Below, in pieces: positions 1-12,000 of a stretch of DNA of 19,592 nucleotides. The notes below the pieces were generated by a model. It saw only the letters and a program-made list of their open reading frames with translations, did not search any database and had not been told where the DNA came from. Position 1 is the stretch's first letter, and every line of letters starts with the position of its first letter. The stretch is taken from contig JAGOIJ010000012.1 of NCBI GenBank assembly GCA_017995695.1, positions 1-19,592 of the forward strand, written 5' to 3'. Origin of the DNA: Candidatus Omnitrophota bacterium. GTDB lineage: Bacteria > Omnitrophota > Gorgyraeia > Gygaellales > Profunditerraquicolaceae. Position numbers and translations under genes: made by a program.

Positions 1-48
1 GGCCATAACTACGATTGCGCCAACGTTACGATACGTAATCGGTGAAGA
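1..48 (-). other. Start of the next module at the left edge
   Basis: After the hydrolase module the frame reads SSPITYRNVGAIVVMA and leaves the window. The last visible strand (VGAIVVMA) fits the beginning of another folded domain, so the giant protein continues C-terminally. Too short to identify. Confidence 0.6.
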
Positions 49-3000
49 TACCCCGGGCGTTAGGCGTGCTGTTGTTTCGCTGAATCCTTCTGAAAGCTCC
101 TGGAACGCAGGCTTGGCGCGGCCGGTATCATCAAATAACTCAAGATCTTCTTCGGAAGGATGAATTTCTCCATTCTTCCAAGATTCTCCCCTGCGCTCAT
201 GCCAGATAGCGCCCACTAATACCTTCGGAAACTCATTGTTTGCTGCGTCAGCAGCGCCTGCCATGAATTTAGATAGCGCTTTAATTGCGTTTGATGCAAA
301 TGCTGCCTGACCTTCTTCTCCTATGGCGCCAAATGAAGATTCGCCAAATTCACTCAACACCACCGGTTTCTTAAGGTGCGCAGCCAATCGAATATGATAA
401 CCAAACTCTCTTGTTAATTCATCAACACTCATCACTCGGCGCGCGGGCCGGCCTTCATTCCAATTTGGATAAAGATTAAGCGCAATACCGCTAAAGTTAG
501 CAACATGGTTCTGCATTAAATCAAAAATTTGCTCGCTCATGCCTCCGTGGCCCAAGAAAACAGGGTGCGCTGCATCCTTACCTATATATAGGGCAGCAAG
601 CTCATCCATAAACTTATAATATTCCGCAGGGCTCAAACTGATTGTATCCCAGGCGTTACCGCCAAAACGCTTGGTCCCGGCGCCAGGGCAATAATAATCG
701 TTTTCATTGCCCAACTGCGCAAATAACACCGCTGCACCCAGCTCATTCAACTCCTGGCCAAGTCGCACGATGTCCTGCTTAACCTTTGCCAGATTCTCTG
801 AAGAAGGATCAGCCAGATAAAATACGTTATTTTGGCCTGCATACAATCCGGCAAAACTTAACACCACAGCCTTGAGGCCGGTTTGTTTGTACACGCGCGC
901 AATTAATTGTTTGAGTGCTTTGAAATCAGCGTTGGTAGGATTATTAGGAGGTAGATAGATTTTATAAACAGTGGTGCCAGCCTTAACAAGCTTGGCAGCA
1001 ACGTCTTCAATCGGACTCACCACATCAAGAAAATCGGTATGAAAACTGGAAATATGCCGTGAACCGGTGTTCTGTTCTGCCGCGCCAAAAGCAAATTGTT
1101 TCTTATCGCCGACATTAAATACCCAGCCCTGATCAAGCTGCACAAGACTAACAGCGCCTTGAGGTGGCGCGCGGATCGATGGCGTTGCCTGCGTTTGCGA
1201 TAAAGGAGCGACGGCATCCTGATGAGCGAGCGACCCCTCGGCAATAGCCGGCGGCACTTCAATGTTTGACTGCTGCGGCTTGCCACAACCCCATAAACCA
1301 AATACTGAACTTCCAGCCACTACCAAAAACCCTCTCCTGTTCATATCGCTCTTATCGGAAACAGGGCTACTGGCGTTATTTAACTTAACCACCACTTTGC
1401 CGGGATGATCAACGGACCCCTCTGCCATCGCGGTAATTAACTCAGGCAGCTGTCTTAAACTGATAACCCCTGAAATATTTCTTCGCACTAACGAACTGAA
1501 TCTATATTGATTAAATAAACTGAAAGTCTGTAAGAACTCCTGTGTTGTTGTGCCGTATGCACCGCTTAAGTAGAAAATTTTGTTTTCTACCTCAATCAAA
1601 ACCATCGGAATATTTTCTTTGCGCAGATTATCAATGTTTACGGCATTAAACTCGTCACCCTCTCTAGTCCCTCCATATAAATGTACGTAACCCGACGGCT
1701 TCACTAAGGCGATTCCCTTAAAGATGATACCGGTAGTAGCCAAGGTAGTAGTTACAACCACGAAATCAAATTGATCCTTATAGAGCATGGCATACTCCAA
1801 AGATCTAATGCGCTCTCTTACCAAAAGTTTGTTTGCATGTATAAAGGTGATTCTAGGATCAGGCTCAGGCAAATTAAATACTGTAGCTTCTCCCCTTAGA
1901 TAGTCAACTAACCAGGCATAGGAAAGCCCTGCGTTCCCTGCGCCGATGATCGCAACTTTTTTCCCGCGGAAATCATTATAGCCAGTAATATTAAGCAGCC
2001 GCTTCACGCTGTGGAGAATACAGGAGAACGGTTCAGCGAACACCGCTATCACAGAAGGCATTCTCGCAGGCACACGAATCAAACTCTCATCAGCTTTATC
2101 TCGTAGAATAAAATACTCGGCAAATCCCGTAGTCCTGTTCCTTGTCACATTAGGATTAAAGACTACTCTGTCTCCTCTTTTGAAATGAGTACTCTTGCCT
2201 GCGGCCGCAACCACGCCTACAAGCTCATGACCAAATAAAGGTCCTCTATCCTTAAGAATAGTCCTGCTGCCCTGCACCTCTTTCACATCTGCTCGGCAGA
2301 TACCCGCTAATAAAATCTTTACGATTGCGCCATCTTCAGCGCATTCTTTTAAGTCGATTTCGCCGGTAAGAATGCGCACAGTCCCATCTTTGAGCTCACC
2401 GTAAGAATACAAAACAGGACTCGATCCTAATCTTGCCACAATCTGTTGGGTCCTGTTGCGTACCGCCTCGGAGAATTTAAGTTGACGTCCTTCATTGGTC
2501 AACAAATGCGCAAAATCACCGTAAAGAATATGATCATCTATATTAAGATGGACATCGAGTATGGCATCGTCGCGGGATTGCAACCATCGCATTACGCCAA
2601 AAAGCTCCATCTCAACGGCAACAAAATCAATATCCCTATGCTCCTGTGCATAGTCATTTAGCGGGTAAAATCGAGCGTACGTATTGAGAAGCTCGCCAGT
2701 ATGCCACTTTTCTCCTCTAACAAAATTCACTCGTCCACGAGGCGCGGTCAACTGCTCGGTTGAATACACATGGTGAATATCTGAAGGAATAACTGCATCG
2801 AAATGGTCCTGACCCTTACGCATGCCTGCGGTCGTGCCCCAAAACACAAAATTCCTGATGCCTTGTGCATACAGCGCATCCATAAACACCGCGCACGCGT
2901 CACCAATGACTACGTCAATATACGCAATCACAATGCCTGTGCCATTCTTTTCAAAAACCGCGAACTTCCTTTGGGTAGATGGATGAAGACCTTTTTCAAC

Positions 3001-6000
3001 CCATCCTGCCTTCTTAAGATCCTCCTTAAGCGGATCTGCCAAGATTCTCAATGCCACAACGGCGCAAGTGACTCCATCAAGCTCATTCTGAATCTCACGT
3101 ATATACGCATCTTTCAAATTAACCTTCTCATCATTTACGATCGCGATTCTATGAAGAGGAAACGCCAAGAATTTAAGCATACTCATATAATTGTGTAAAT
3201 CGCGATTGCTTAGAATGCCAGAGAATACATAACGAAGCCCCTTATCGTTCTGCAATCTGAATAAGCGCGCAAACCAAGTCTTTGCTCCCAAGTCAACCTC
3301 CGATACCTGCCAGCCTTGCGCTTGGAATTCAGGCCCAAGCAACAGCCCGCCAAGATGAAGATCAATTCTTCCAGGAGATTGTTTACTCACTTCTGCGTAG
3401 AATTGCTGAGAGGTGTTTCGTTGAATATAATGCCTAAGATGTGTTCCCCACCTACCTGTGCTCTCGGCTATTCTCAAATCCTTCCAGAACGCTTGAAGAT
3501 TCACCTGGGACAGATTGGCAATATCGATAGGGCTACTTATAGAACCTAAGCGGTATTTTTCTGCTAACACCTTGCCTCGCTTAATCGCATGATCAATATT
3601 AAAATATTCCCACTCCCCAAACCTGCCAATTGAATCAATACCATTTTCCGCAAGAAAACGATGAATGAGCTCGACATTTTCCTTACTCCCGTGCACCGGA
3701 ACAACATATCCGAAATTCAACACAGCCGTTGTCACAACTTCAAGAGTATCTTGAGGTAACAAGATTCCAGCGCGCGTAAGATCTCGAATAGTTCTTTTTA
3801 CTAAGGAATCATCATCTGGTGATTCATCTCTATCCAAACAAATCTCAGCCGTCAGAGAGCTTTTCCCCTCTGGGGCCATGTTAGGCGAAAGATTCATTGG
3901 GAATGAAACACGATAAAAGACGTACTGATCTTCGGGAAATTGCATCCAGTGCGTATCAGATATATTACTGCGGCCGACCCCCAGGTTAACCAAGAAAATC
4001 TTATTGGAGCGCAAGGCTGCGGCAGCATTCCTGATCGGCCCTGGCGCATCATGTATTAAAGCAATGAGCCACGGTAATGGCATCGAAGAAATAATACGAT
4101 CGTAATGAATAACGGTTTCTTTGAACTCTTGTTCTTTGTCCTCAGCGACAGTAATTGTTTTGTTGCCTAATGAAATACCGCTGACTGTCGCCCCAAGCAA
4201 AACATTCTGCGGATTAATGGCGCGCAAGAAAGCGTCAGCAATGGACTTGATACCTCCTTCTTCAGGATATGCGAATGATGCATTCGGACCGTACCTTTTG
4301 GTCGACGCGCTTAACACTCCTCGGACAACATCTCTTATGCGAGGAACCGGAACCCTATCAGCTACCCAATGACAAGACATTTCCTCTAAAGCCACTCCCC
4401 ATACTTTTTGATTAAAAGGCCTGCCAAAATGCCTGGTGATCCCTGAGCCAAATGTATTCGCACTCCACAGCGCAAAATCAGCGGGCTCCTTTTGCAGACC
4501 TAACAACCTTTTGATGTTGGCAATGACTAACCCCGCAATACAATCTAATATAACAAGAGGGTGTTGCCCATTAAGATTCGCCTGGAACGGATATTCTGTT
4601 TTTCTGTTTTTATAATAAATGTATGACCTTCTTTGGCCGCTTAATAATCTTCCGTTCAACAGCTTCCCTACTAATTCCTTAATAGAAGCGTCCACGGTAA
4701 AGAATACGTGAATCGCTGAATCAAATAAATAACCATTATGCTCCCACGTGGTAGATGTCCCGCCTGCCTGCTGCTCTTTCTCCAAAAGAATGAAATCATC
4801 ATCGCCTAAATGATACGCAGCAGAAAGCCCGGCAGGGCCAGCGCCGATAACCACTGTCTTATAATGAGGCTTAATCTCTGTGACTGATTGCGAAGGAGAA
4901 GATATTATTTCTTGTGTTGTTTTTAATGTTACTACTGCGCCTACGGGGCTTGAAGCGCTGCCTGCCCATTCCCACTCTTCATCCCGTATCGCGTCCGCCC
5001 CATCATCCGGTCGACCTTCATTCAGAAGCACAACAATCTGTGCGTCGCGAGCTTTCAACAAGGCAAGCATGACTGACCGCGGCCGTTTGTCAAATTGATC
5101 AAATTTGTTTCCGTAGGCATTGTCAAATATTTCAAATGTTCGCTTAAAAGGTTGATACTCAATGCCACGCTGATACAATAGTCTCTCGGCGTTATTGCCA
5201 TTCTCAAAAACGTCGCAGAAAATAAGAAGATCCAGTAAAAGTTTCAGGCTATCGATATTTATCTGCGAATCTTGGGCTGCTTGGTTAAGAGATTCAAATT
5301 CTTGAGGATAATGCAAGTGATTAATAATAAGATACTTTTGGGCGGAGGTTAATGTTATTCCTGCTTCACTAAGGCGTTGTAGCGCCAATAATTCATGACT
5401 AATCTCAGGATAAAGCAATATGATCTCTTCATCAGGTAGCGGAGTTCCGCGCTCTCTCATAACCTCGGCAACTCGCAGTCCTACTGCTTCATGGACTCTT
5501 TCCGGTGGTCTTCTAAACTTCGCGATCTCCGGAATAGCCGCATATTCATGCATGCTTTGCTTTACTGGTATACCGCAGCTAATCATGAGGCGCTGACGAC
5601 AGGCAATCGTCTCCCTGGCAATTCTTTTTGGCTCCTCTAGGCCTCCAAGATCATGAACCAAGCCAACATAGCCCATTTCTCGAACAAGCGCTGTAGGCAA
5701 ATGTAAAGCGCAAGCCAATCTTTGCGCATACAATGCGACTCTGAAAGCATGCGGTCTATTAATGTTGTCCTCGCCTTTATATAATTCCATCAACTCATCA
5801 GGAGTATTTTGAATTAATGGTTTTTTCCCAATAATAGGGCTACTACCGGCCTGCATTTTCAATGTCTCGAGTTCGGAACCCACCGCTTCAATCCTTAATC
5901 TTAGATCACTCGGAAGACCATCTTCATGCTTATTGGCCAACAAACATAATCCCGTAAATAATTGCTCTGCTTTTTTCAATTCCCCGGAAACTAAATAATT

Positions 6001-9000
6001 ATGAATATAATCGAGTTTCAGCGAAAGAACGTATGCGAGCTCAACATAATCTAGAAAATGCGGAAATGCGCTTTGAGCTTCATCTAGAAAATTCATAAAA
6101 ATATTCGCCCTATCTGGCATGCAAGCACAAAATTGACATTCTTCAGATGGATTTAATGCCTCCAGCTTCTCTCGACCTTTGCGAAGAACATCTAGTAACG
6201 TTGCGCCTTCGGCATGCGGTATCCCAAATGCAACCTTTTCCATATCTTTGGCTTTTGCATAATGATCGCACGAATACATTACACCATCACATGCAATCAC
6301 GCTCATAAGATGAGCGAAATAACAATAGCGCACTTGGGGTTTTACAGCACCTAGAGCTACTTCATCTTCTGAGTAGCGCGCGAAGATTTTAAACTTCTTA
6401 TCCTCAAAATCGGCCTTAGAGCGCCGAATCTGGGAATACGCTTCGTCAATTTCTTCTCGAGAGAGTACGGTAGTTTCATCATGCAGTAAATTCATATTAA
6501 TACGTACCCAATCTACACCAATTGCTTTCAGAAGTTTCATTAAAGCATATATTTCATTATAATTATCTTTTTGTAGCACATAGCTGACAGTAATATTCAA
6601 ACGTGAATCTCGCTCATTACGTAACCGGGCAAGCCTTGCAATATTTTTTATCACTTTCCAGAAGCTATCATGACCTTTAATACAAAGGAATGATTCTCGG
6701 CTGCCTGCATCAAGGCTGATATTAATATAAATTCCTCCAAGAATCGCTCCCCTTACTTCTTCATCAAGCAAGACTCCGTTAGTAAACAAGCCGACTTCTA
6801 AACCCCCAGCTAAGGCTTCCCGCATACCAACAAGAGTCGCTTCCTTGTTTAATAACGGCTCACCAAATAATCCAGAAAATCTTACTCTTGAAATCCTATG
6901 CGTCGGATTGTTCGCATTAAATTCTACAATCCGTTGCATGGATATCCTCATGGCATCAGATGAGATCGAAAATCTCTGCCCTTCTCTATCAGTTCTGCCG
7001 ACACAATGCTTGCACCTAAGATTGCATGCGCTTTCAGGCTGAAATTCAATCTCGTAAGGAATAATTGCTTCTGCTCTGCGCTCAAGGACCATTCTTATTC
7101 TTTCCCAATGCTCAGCGATGATATTTCTTTCATAACTGAATGCTCCTCCCCTAACAAGCAAAACATACGACTCGAAATCACGCAAGACTTCAGACCATTC
7201 TCCAATAATCTTTGCCGGACTGCTTGATTGCATATCCTGTAACTGCAACATTGTTAACTCTCTGCGGCGGAAGGCAAAGACGACGGCAGCAGTGGCAACT
7301 GTTCTCACGCCGGATTCAAACGATACAGAACAAGTGAGAATCTTTTGATTATTGTAACGCAAGTTGGCATCCCCGCCCTCGGAGATAAGCACTCCCTGGT
7401 ACATCCCTGCCTCGACCAAAAGCGCTGCAGCATCTTCAATTTTATAATCCCCGATACCTGCAACCCAATTGCCTCCGAATGAAGCAACAATAATATCGCC
7501 TGTCTTGGTGAGCCCAAGGATATTAAGAGGATAGGCGGAACGCGCAACATGACCATGTTGCAAGAATTCTTTTACCTTGACGCGCAACGCATCCCGATAC
7601 AGATCTAATAACTCCCAACTATTTCCATCAGCGTCCTTAATAGGTAATTTAGCAAACAAATGTCTTATGTCATCAAACTGTTCAGCAATCTCACTTAAAT
7701 CTTTGGCTTTGCCCTCTTTTATAATCTGACGCCCTGAAACTGCTAGTACTACCTGCTCGGTAATCGGCGCATCCATAGATCCAGCTATATAAACATCATA
7801 TCCATGAGGCGGATTGCTCTTTCTGAAAACCACCTCGCGGATTTCTTTGCGTCCATCGCGATACGCCACAAAACAAGTATACGTATTTTCTTCTTCATGT
7901 TCATTGGCCATGCGGTACAATGTGCCGTTATGATAAATAACTGCGAAAAGATTGAAATAAAGATCCGCGTGGGGCACCACAACAAAATTGTTATCCTGAA
8001 GGTCGGAAGATAGATCCTTGACGTGCTGATCAACATCGCGCAGCGTAAACCAGCTCGGCTTGCCGTCAATGTGCAAGATTTTGCGATTCCGAAGCTCTGT
8101 CCTAGCATTAATTTCATCTTGCACGGAAACTAACATTGTGGCATTACGCGGTAAGAATAACGCATATTTATTGGTGCGGCGATTACTATAATCAATGAGG
8201 ATGCGTAAGAAATCAGCATCAGCTTTAATGCCGCTATAACGCGATGAGCATTGCTCAATAACTGAAGCAAGAATATGCGAATTTGCAGCGCAATGACTTA
8301 CAGTCAGCTGTATGAGTGTAGCAGGAGAATACTGCGGATAGATAAGGCTGGTCAACCCGAAGTAAAGCGCAGCCTGAAGCAGTTCTGGCGGCCCACGCAC
8401 AGCTCTCCATGAAACAAAAATTTTATCATGCCGTGCGTCAACGCTAACTAATGCCCCTTTGGTTTTCTTCAGCCCGATGATTATTTCTTTTTCTTCACCC
8501 AACCACGCTGTCAGAGTCGGATCTTTCTTTTTGCGCGCTGTCTTTTCATACACTTCTTCTACACGGCTTAGAGATTCCGCAACTGCTTTAACCGTGTTGG
8601 CGCGCTCCTGCGGCGTCAACGCATCCTCACCCTGCGTTATCGAAGCGCTGAATGTAGTCAGTTCATCATTGCCGGCTATACGTAAGGTGATATCAGTATT
8701 CTTAATCCCCTTCCATCGCGCCGCTTCTGCAGAAGCTGGAAAACGACGGAACAAAACAAGATGACTTTGAAAATCGATTGGAGAAGAAGATCTCTCTTTG
8801 CTAGGCTTGATAATTTTAATGACATAAACATAATCAGTATATTCTTCTTGATACTTAATGATTTCAGGGACAGCTCCTTCGCGCGGCCAATATGAAGTAA
8901 CCACGGAGCCGGTGCTCCATGAAGGTTCATCATAAGATTCTACATCTTCATCTCTATAGCGCCTTTCTTCTTTTTCACGAACGCGGGTAATGGGGGTTTC

Positions 9001-12000
9001 TTCAAAATCAACTTCAAAATTTCCGTATTCTTTTAATAAGAAAAATGCCTCTTCGATGTTTGCTTCTGTAACCGCAGCATGTACAATGTGCCATTTCGCT
9101 TTAGCACGAACGGAAGGATAGTCTCCTAGCTTATTGAGTTTCCCATCTATGATCCGTTTAACAGTTTCTCTGCTTAAAGATTCACAATTCTTAATCTGTT
9201 GGCTAGCGCTCTCTCGCGCCTTCACTTCAGTACACTGTGACGAATAAAGATTAGAAACGGACACTATTTTTAATACTAACTCTTTTCTACTACTCGCAGG
9301 CTCATCTATCACCCAAATCTTTTGCTCAGGGATCCATGTAGTATCAGCCGTTGCATAACTAGCCGACTCCGTATGCCCTCCGACTTCCGACCAGTGCCCC
9401 TTTTCTTCTGTCTCAACGATATGCGTATCTATATTAATATCAAAATCTCCTTCTACCTCTAACAATCTCAACGCTTCTTGAATATGGTATTCCGTAATTA
9501 AACTCGCTTTATCCGCTAATCCTTTTTCCGTTAGTTTTCTTCTTATCAGCTCGCTCCTTCTCATAAATTCTTTATGACGAGCCTCGCTTGCCAATATCAG
9601 GTTTCTTGTTATTTCTGCCTCTTGTGCTTTCCGTGCGGCCAAATCTCTTAATCTTTTTGTAATCAAAATGGCTACCCCAATAATACTTATACTGATTATA
9701 ACCCCCACTATAATACTATATTCCAATATACGGTTATTAATAATCTCTAATGTCGCAATATCCTTGAGAGTAGATACACTCCTGTTACAACTAGTTATGA
9801 ATAAGGTAGCGACGACCAATCCAATGTTTGTAAAATATGGGGTCAGAGATACATGGGCTGGGCTAGAAGATGAATTTATAGGGCTAGAGCTAACTATCGC
9901 AGCTATCTTTAGCAACAGGCTTTCTTTTGCGCTTTGCTCATTTACATTAACATCTAAGAATATCGCTTGCTCTTGGTTGGAAAGTTTTCCCCATGCTGAA
10001 TTCATGCCATCTTGCTGGGACAAAACAGAACGTGACGCTTGACTTCCGAACTTCATTTCCACTATTGCATACTCTGCAACAACAGCCCTTAGCCGATTCT
10101 CCTTATCCAGCGTATCGAAGAGGGCTTTGTTGGCAGCGATAGAGTTATTATCGCTTACGTCAAGGAGGGGTTGCTGCAATGCTGGAATGATGTTCCATGC
10201 GGTAATTTTGTTTGCAAAGGCATCAGCATAAGAATACTCGAGAGACTTTTTTGCAGCAAGCGCTTCAATCTTTGTCTGTTTTTCTTCTCCGGTCAAATCA
10301 TCCCATTTCTTTTCTTTGTCCTTTAATTCCTTTTCTGCGAGTTTACGATAAAATGGCTTGTCTTTAGTAAGAACTGCTCCCTGCCAGAACAAATCCGCAG
10401 TTTCAGCAGTGATTTCTAAAATTTTACTACGGAAATCTCGCAAGTTATTTATAACTTGAGGCCGAGAGAGCAGTGTAGCTACAGCACTCATTAATTTCCT
10501 ATCCAAGATTTCTTGTTGGGAAACCTTTTGTGATTTATCCAGCGCATCAAAGAGAGCTTTATTCGCAGCATCTTGATTCTGATTGGCAAGATCAAGCAAA
10601 GCAAGTTGCAAGGGCTGAAGCAGTCGAGCCCAAAGGATAGCGACGAAAGTATTGATGGTGGCCTGGGTTGCGCCCTGTTGACGGACCTGACGTAGGCTTG
10701 CTACGACTTGAGACTGTGCGAGCAGAATTCCCACGGATCTTTTTAATTCTCTATCTACGACTTTCTGCTGGGAGACCTTATGAGCAGTAATTAATCTGTC
10801 AAAAAGAAGTTTCTTGGCTTTTGTTTCAGAACTCTCAACTGAATCGAGTTGGGCTGGGCTGCTTGATTTTTTAGCTTCGTCAATCAAGCTTTCTTTAAAG
10901 TCTGACGACAGTGATTCCCATAGCTGCGGCGTTACAAGAAGATCGGGGTTATTGTGCTGCTGCGCTGCTCTCAAATTCACCAAGTTTGCTTGGTCTGATA
11001 ATATGCTATCAACAGGCAATGTTACTACTGGGCCGGCAAAACTATTCAACTCTCCTGAAAGCGGAAATACTCTTAAGAAAAGCCGCGCTAATAATGTTAT
11101 AGCCATTACCGAGAGGATGGCCATACCTATAGCAAACAAGGCATTATTGAAAATAAAAGCATACGCGACAATACCGACTCCGATCGCGACGGCATGGATA
11201 GCCAAAAGTAATGGCACAAAATATCCATCAGCGTTGCGGCTGAAAAGTTTTTCACTCATGTTCCAAATAATATTAAGCATCCTAGGCACAAACCAAACAC
11301 CGATTAAACCAATAATAATACCTATCAATAACGCTTGCCAACTCCACCCAGTAGCAATCCCAGCCGCAACCACAGGAACCGTAATCGGAAAATAAGATAC
11401 CGCTAACCAAGCAACAAGCGCTATGGCGTAAACAAACGCATCCAAAATCCTATCTTTGCGCAAAACGCTTAACTGTTCGGAAATAAAATCAATCCCCTCC
11501 CTGAAATCTTGCTTTCTTAATTGACGATAAGTATCCATACTAACCCCAAATATCGGGAGGCTGGCACGATTGGCAAAGACCGGCACCGTAAGAGTGGCCA
11601 GAATAATCACGATATAGGACACTGACCAGATAAGCGTAGGGTTAATCCATATGGTAATCGCCGTCACAATGGCAACTGTTGCAACAAAAGCCGGAACTAT
11701 ATGTGATTTGCCAAACGCCTCAAAAGTACCTTTTACATTACCAAATGTCTTTACGCTGAAGTGGTTAATTCTAAACCCTCTTCCCGTGGCGACATAAGCA
11801 GCCACACCTGCCATAGCGAGCTTAGCCCCCACTGCCTGAGTGAATACATGAGCCATGAAGAACGGAGACATGAGCGGAAAGGTTTTGACAAAGAAATCAT
11901 TCAGGCCCCTCGGGAGATTCTTATCAATTATCTCCTGAATAACGCCGGTTGAGGTAATCGCTTGGGCAAAAACAAGGATACCCAACAATGCGAAAAATGC

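Noticed and set aside
1017..1301. Minus-strand frame of 94 codons rich in Arg
   Set aside because: It overlaps the hydrolase module in another frame; the main frame carries conserved Glu motifs and the signal sequence.
4894..4902. SSPS as a further primary linker
   Set aside because: It lies only 15 residues after the SSPV at 4945-4953, in the same short inter-domain spacer, and has Ser in place of Val/Ile/Ala; treated as secondary.
10814..11395. Plus-strand open frame of 193 codons
   Set aside because: It lies opposite the GT48 C-terminal membrane segments and the helical spacer; its composition mirrors the antisense of hydrophobic helices and it has no family motif.
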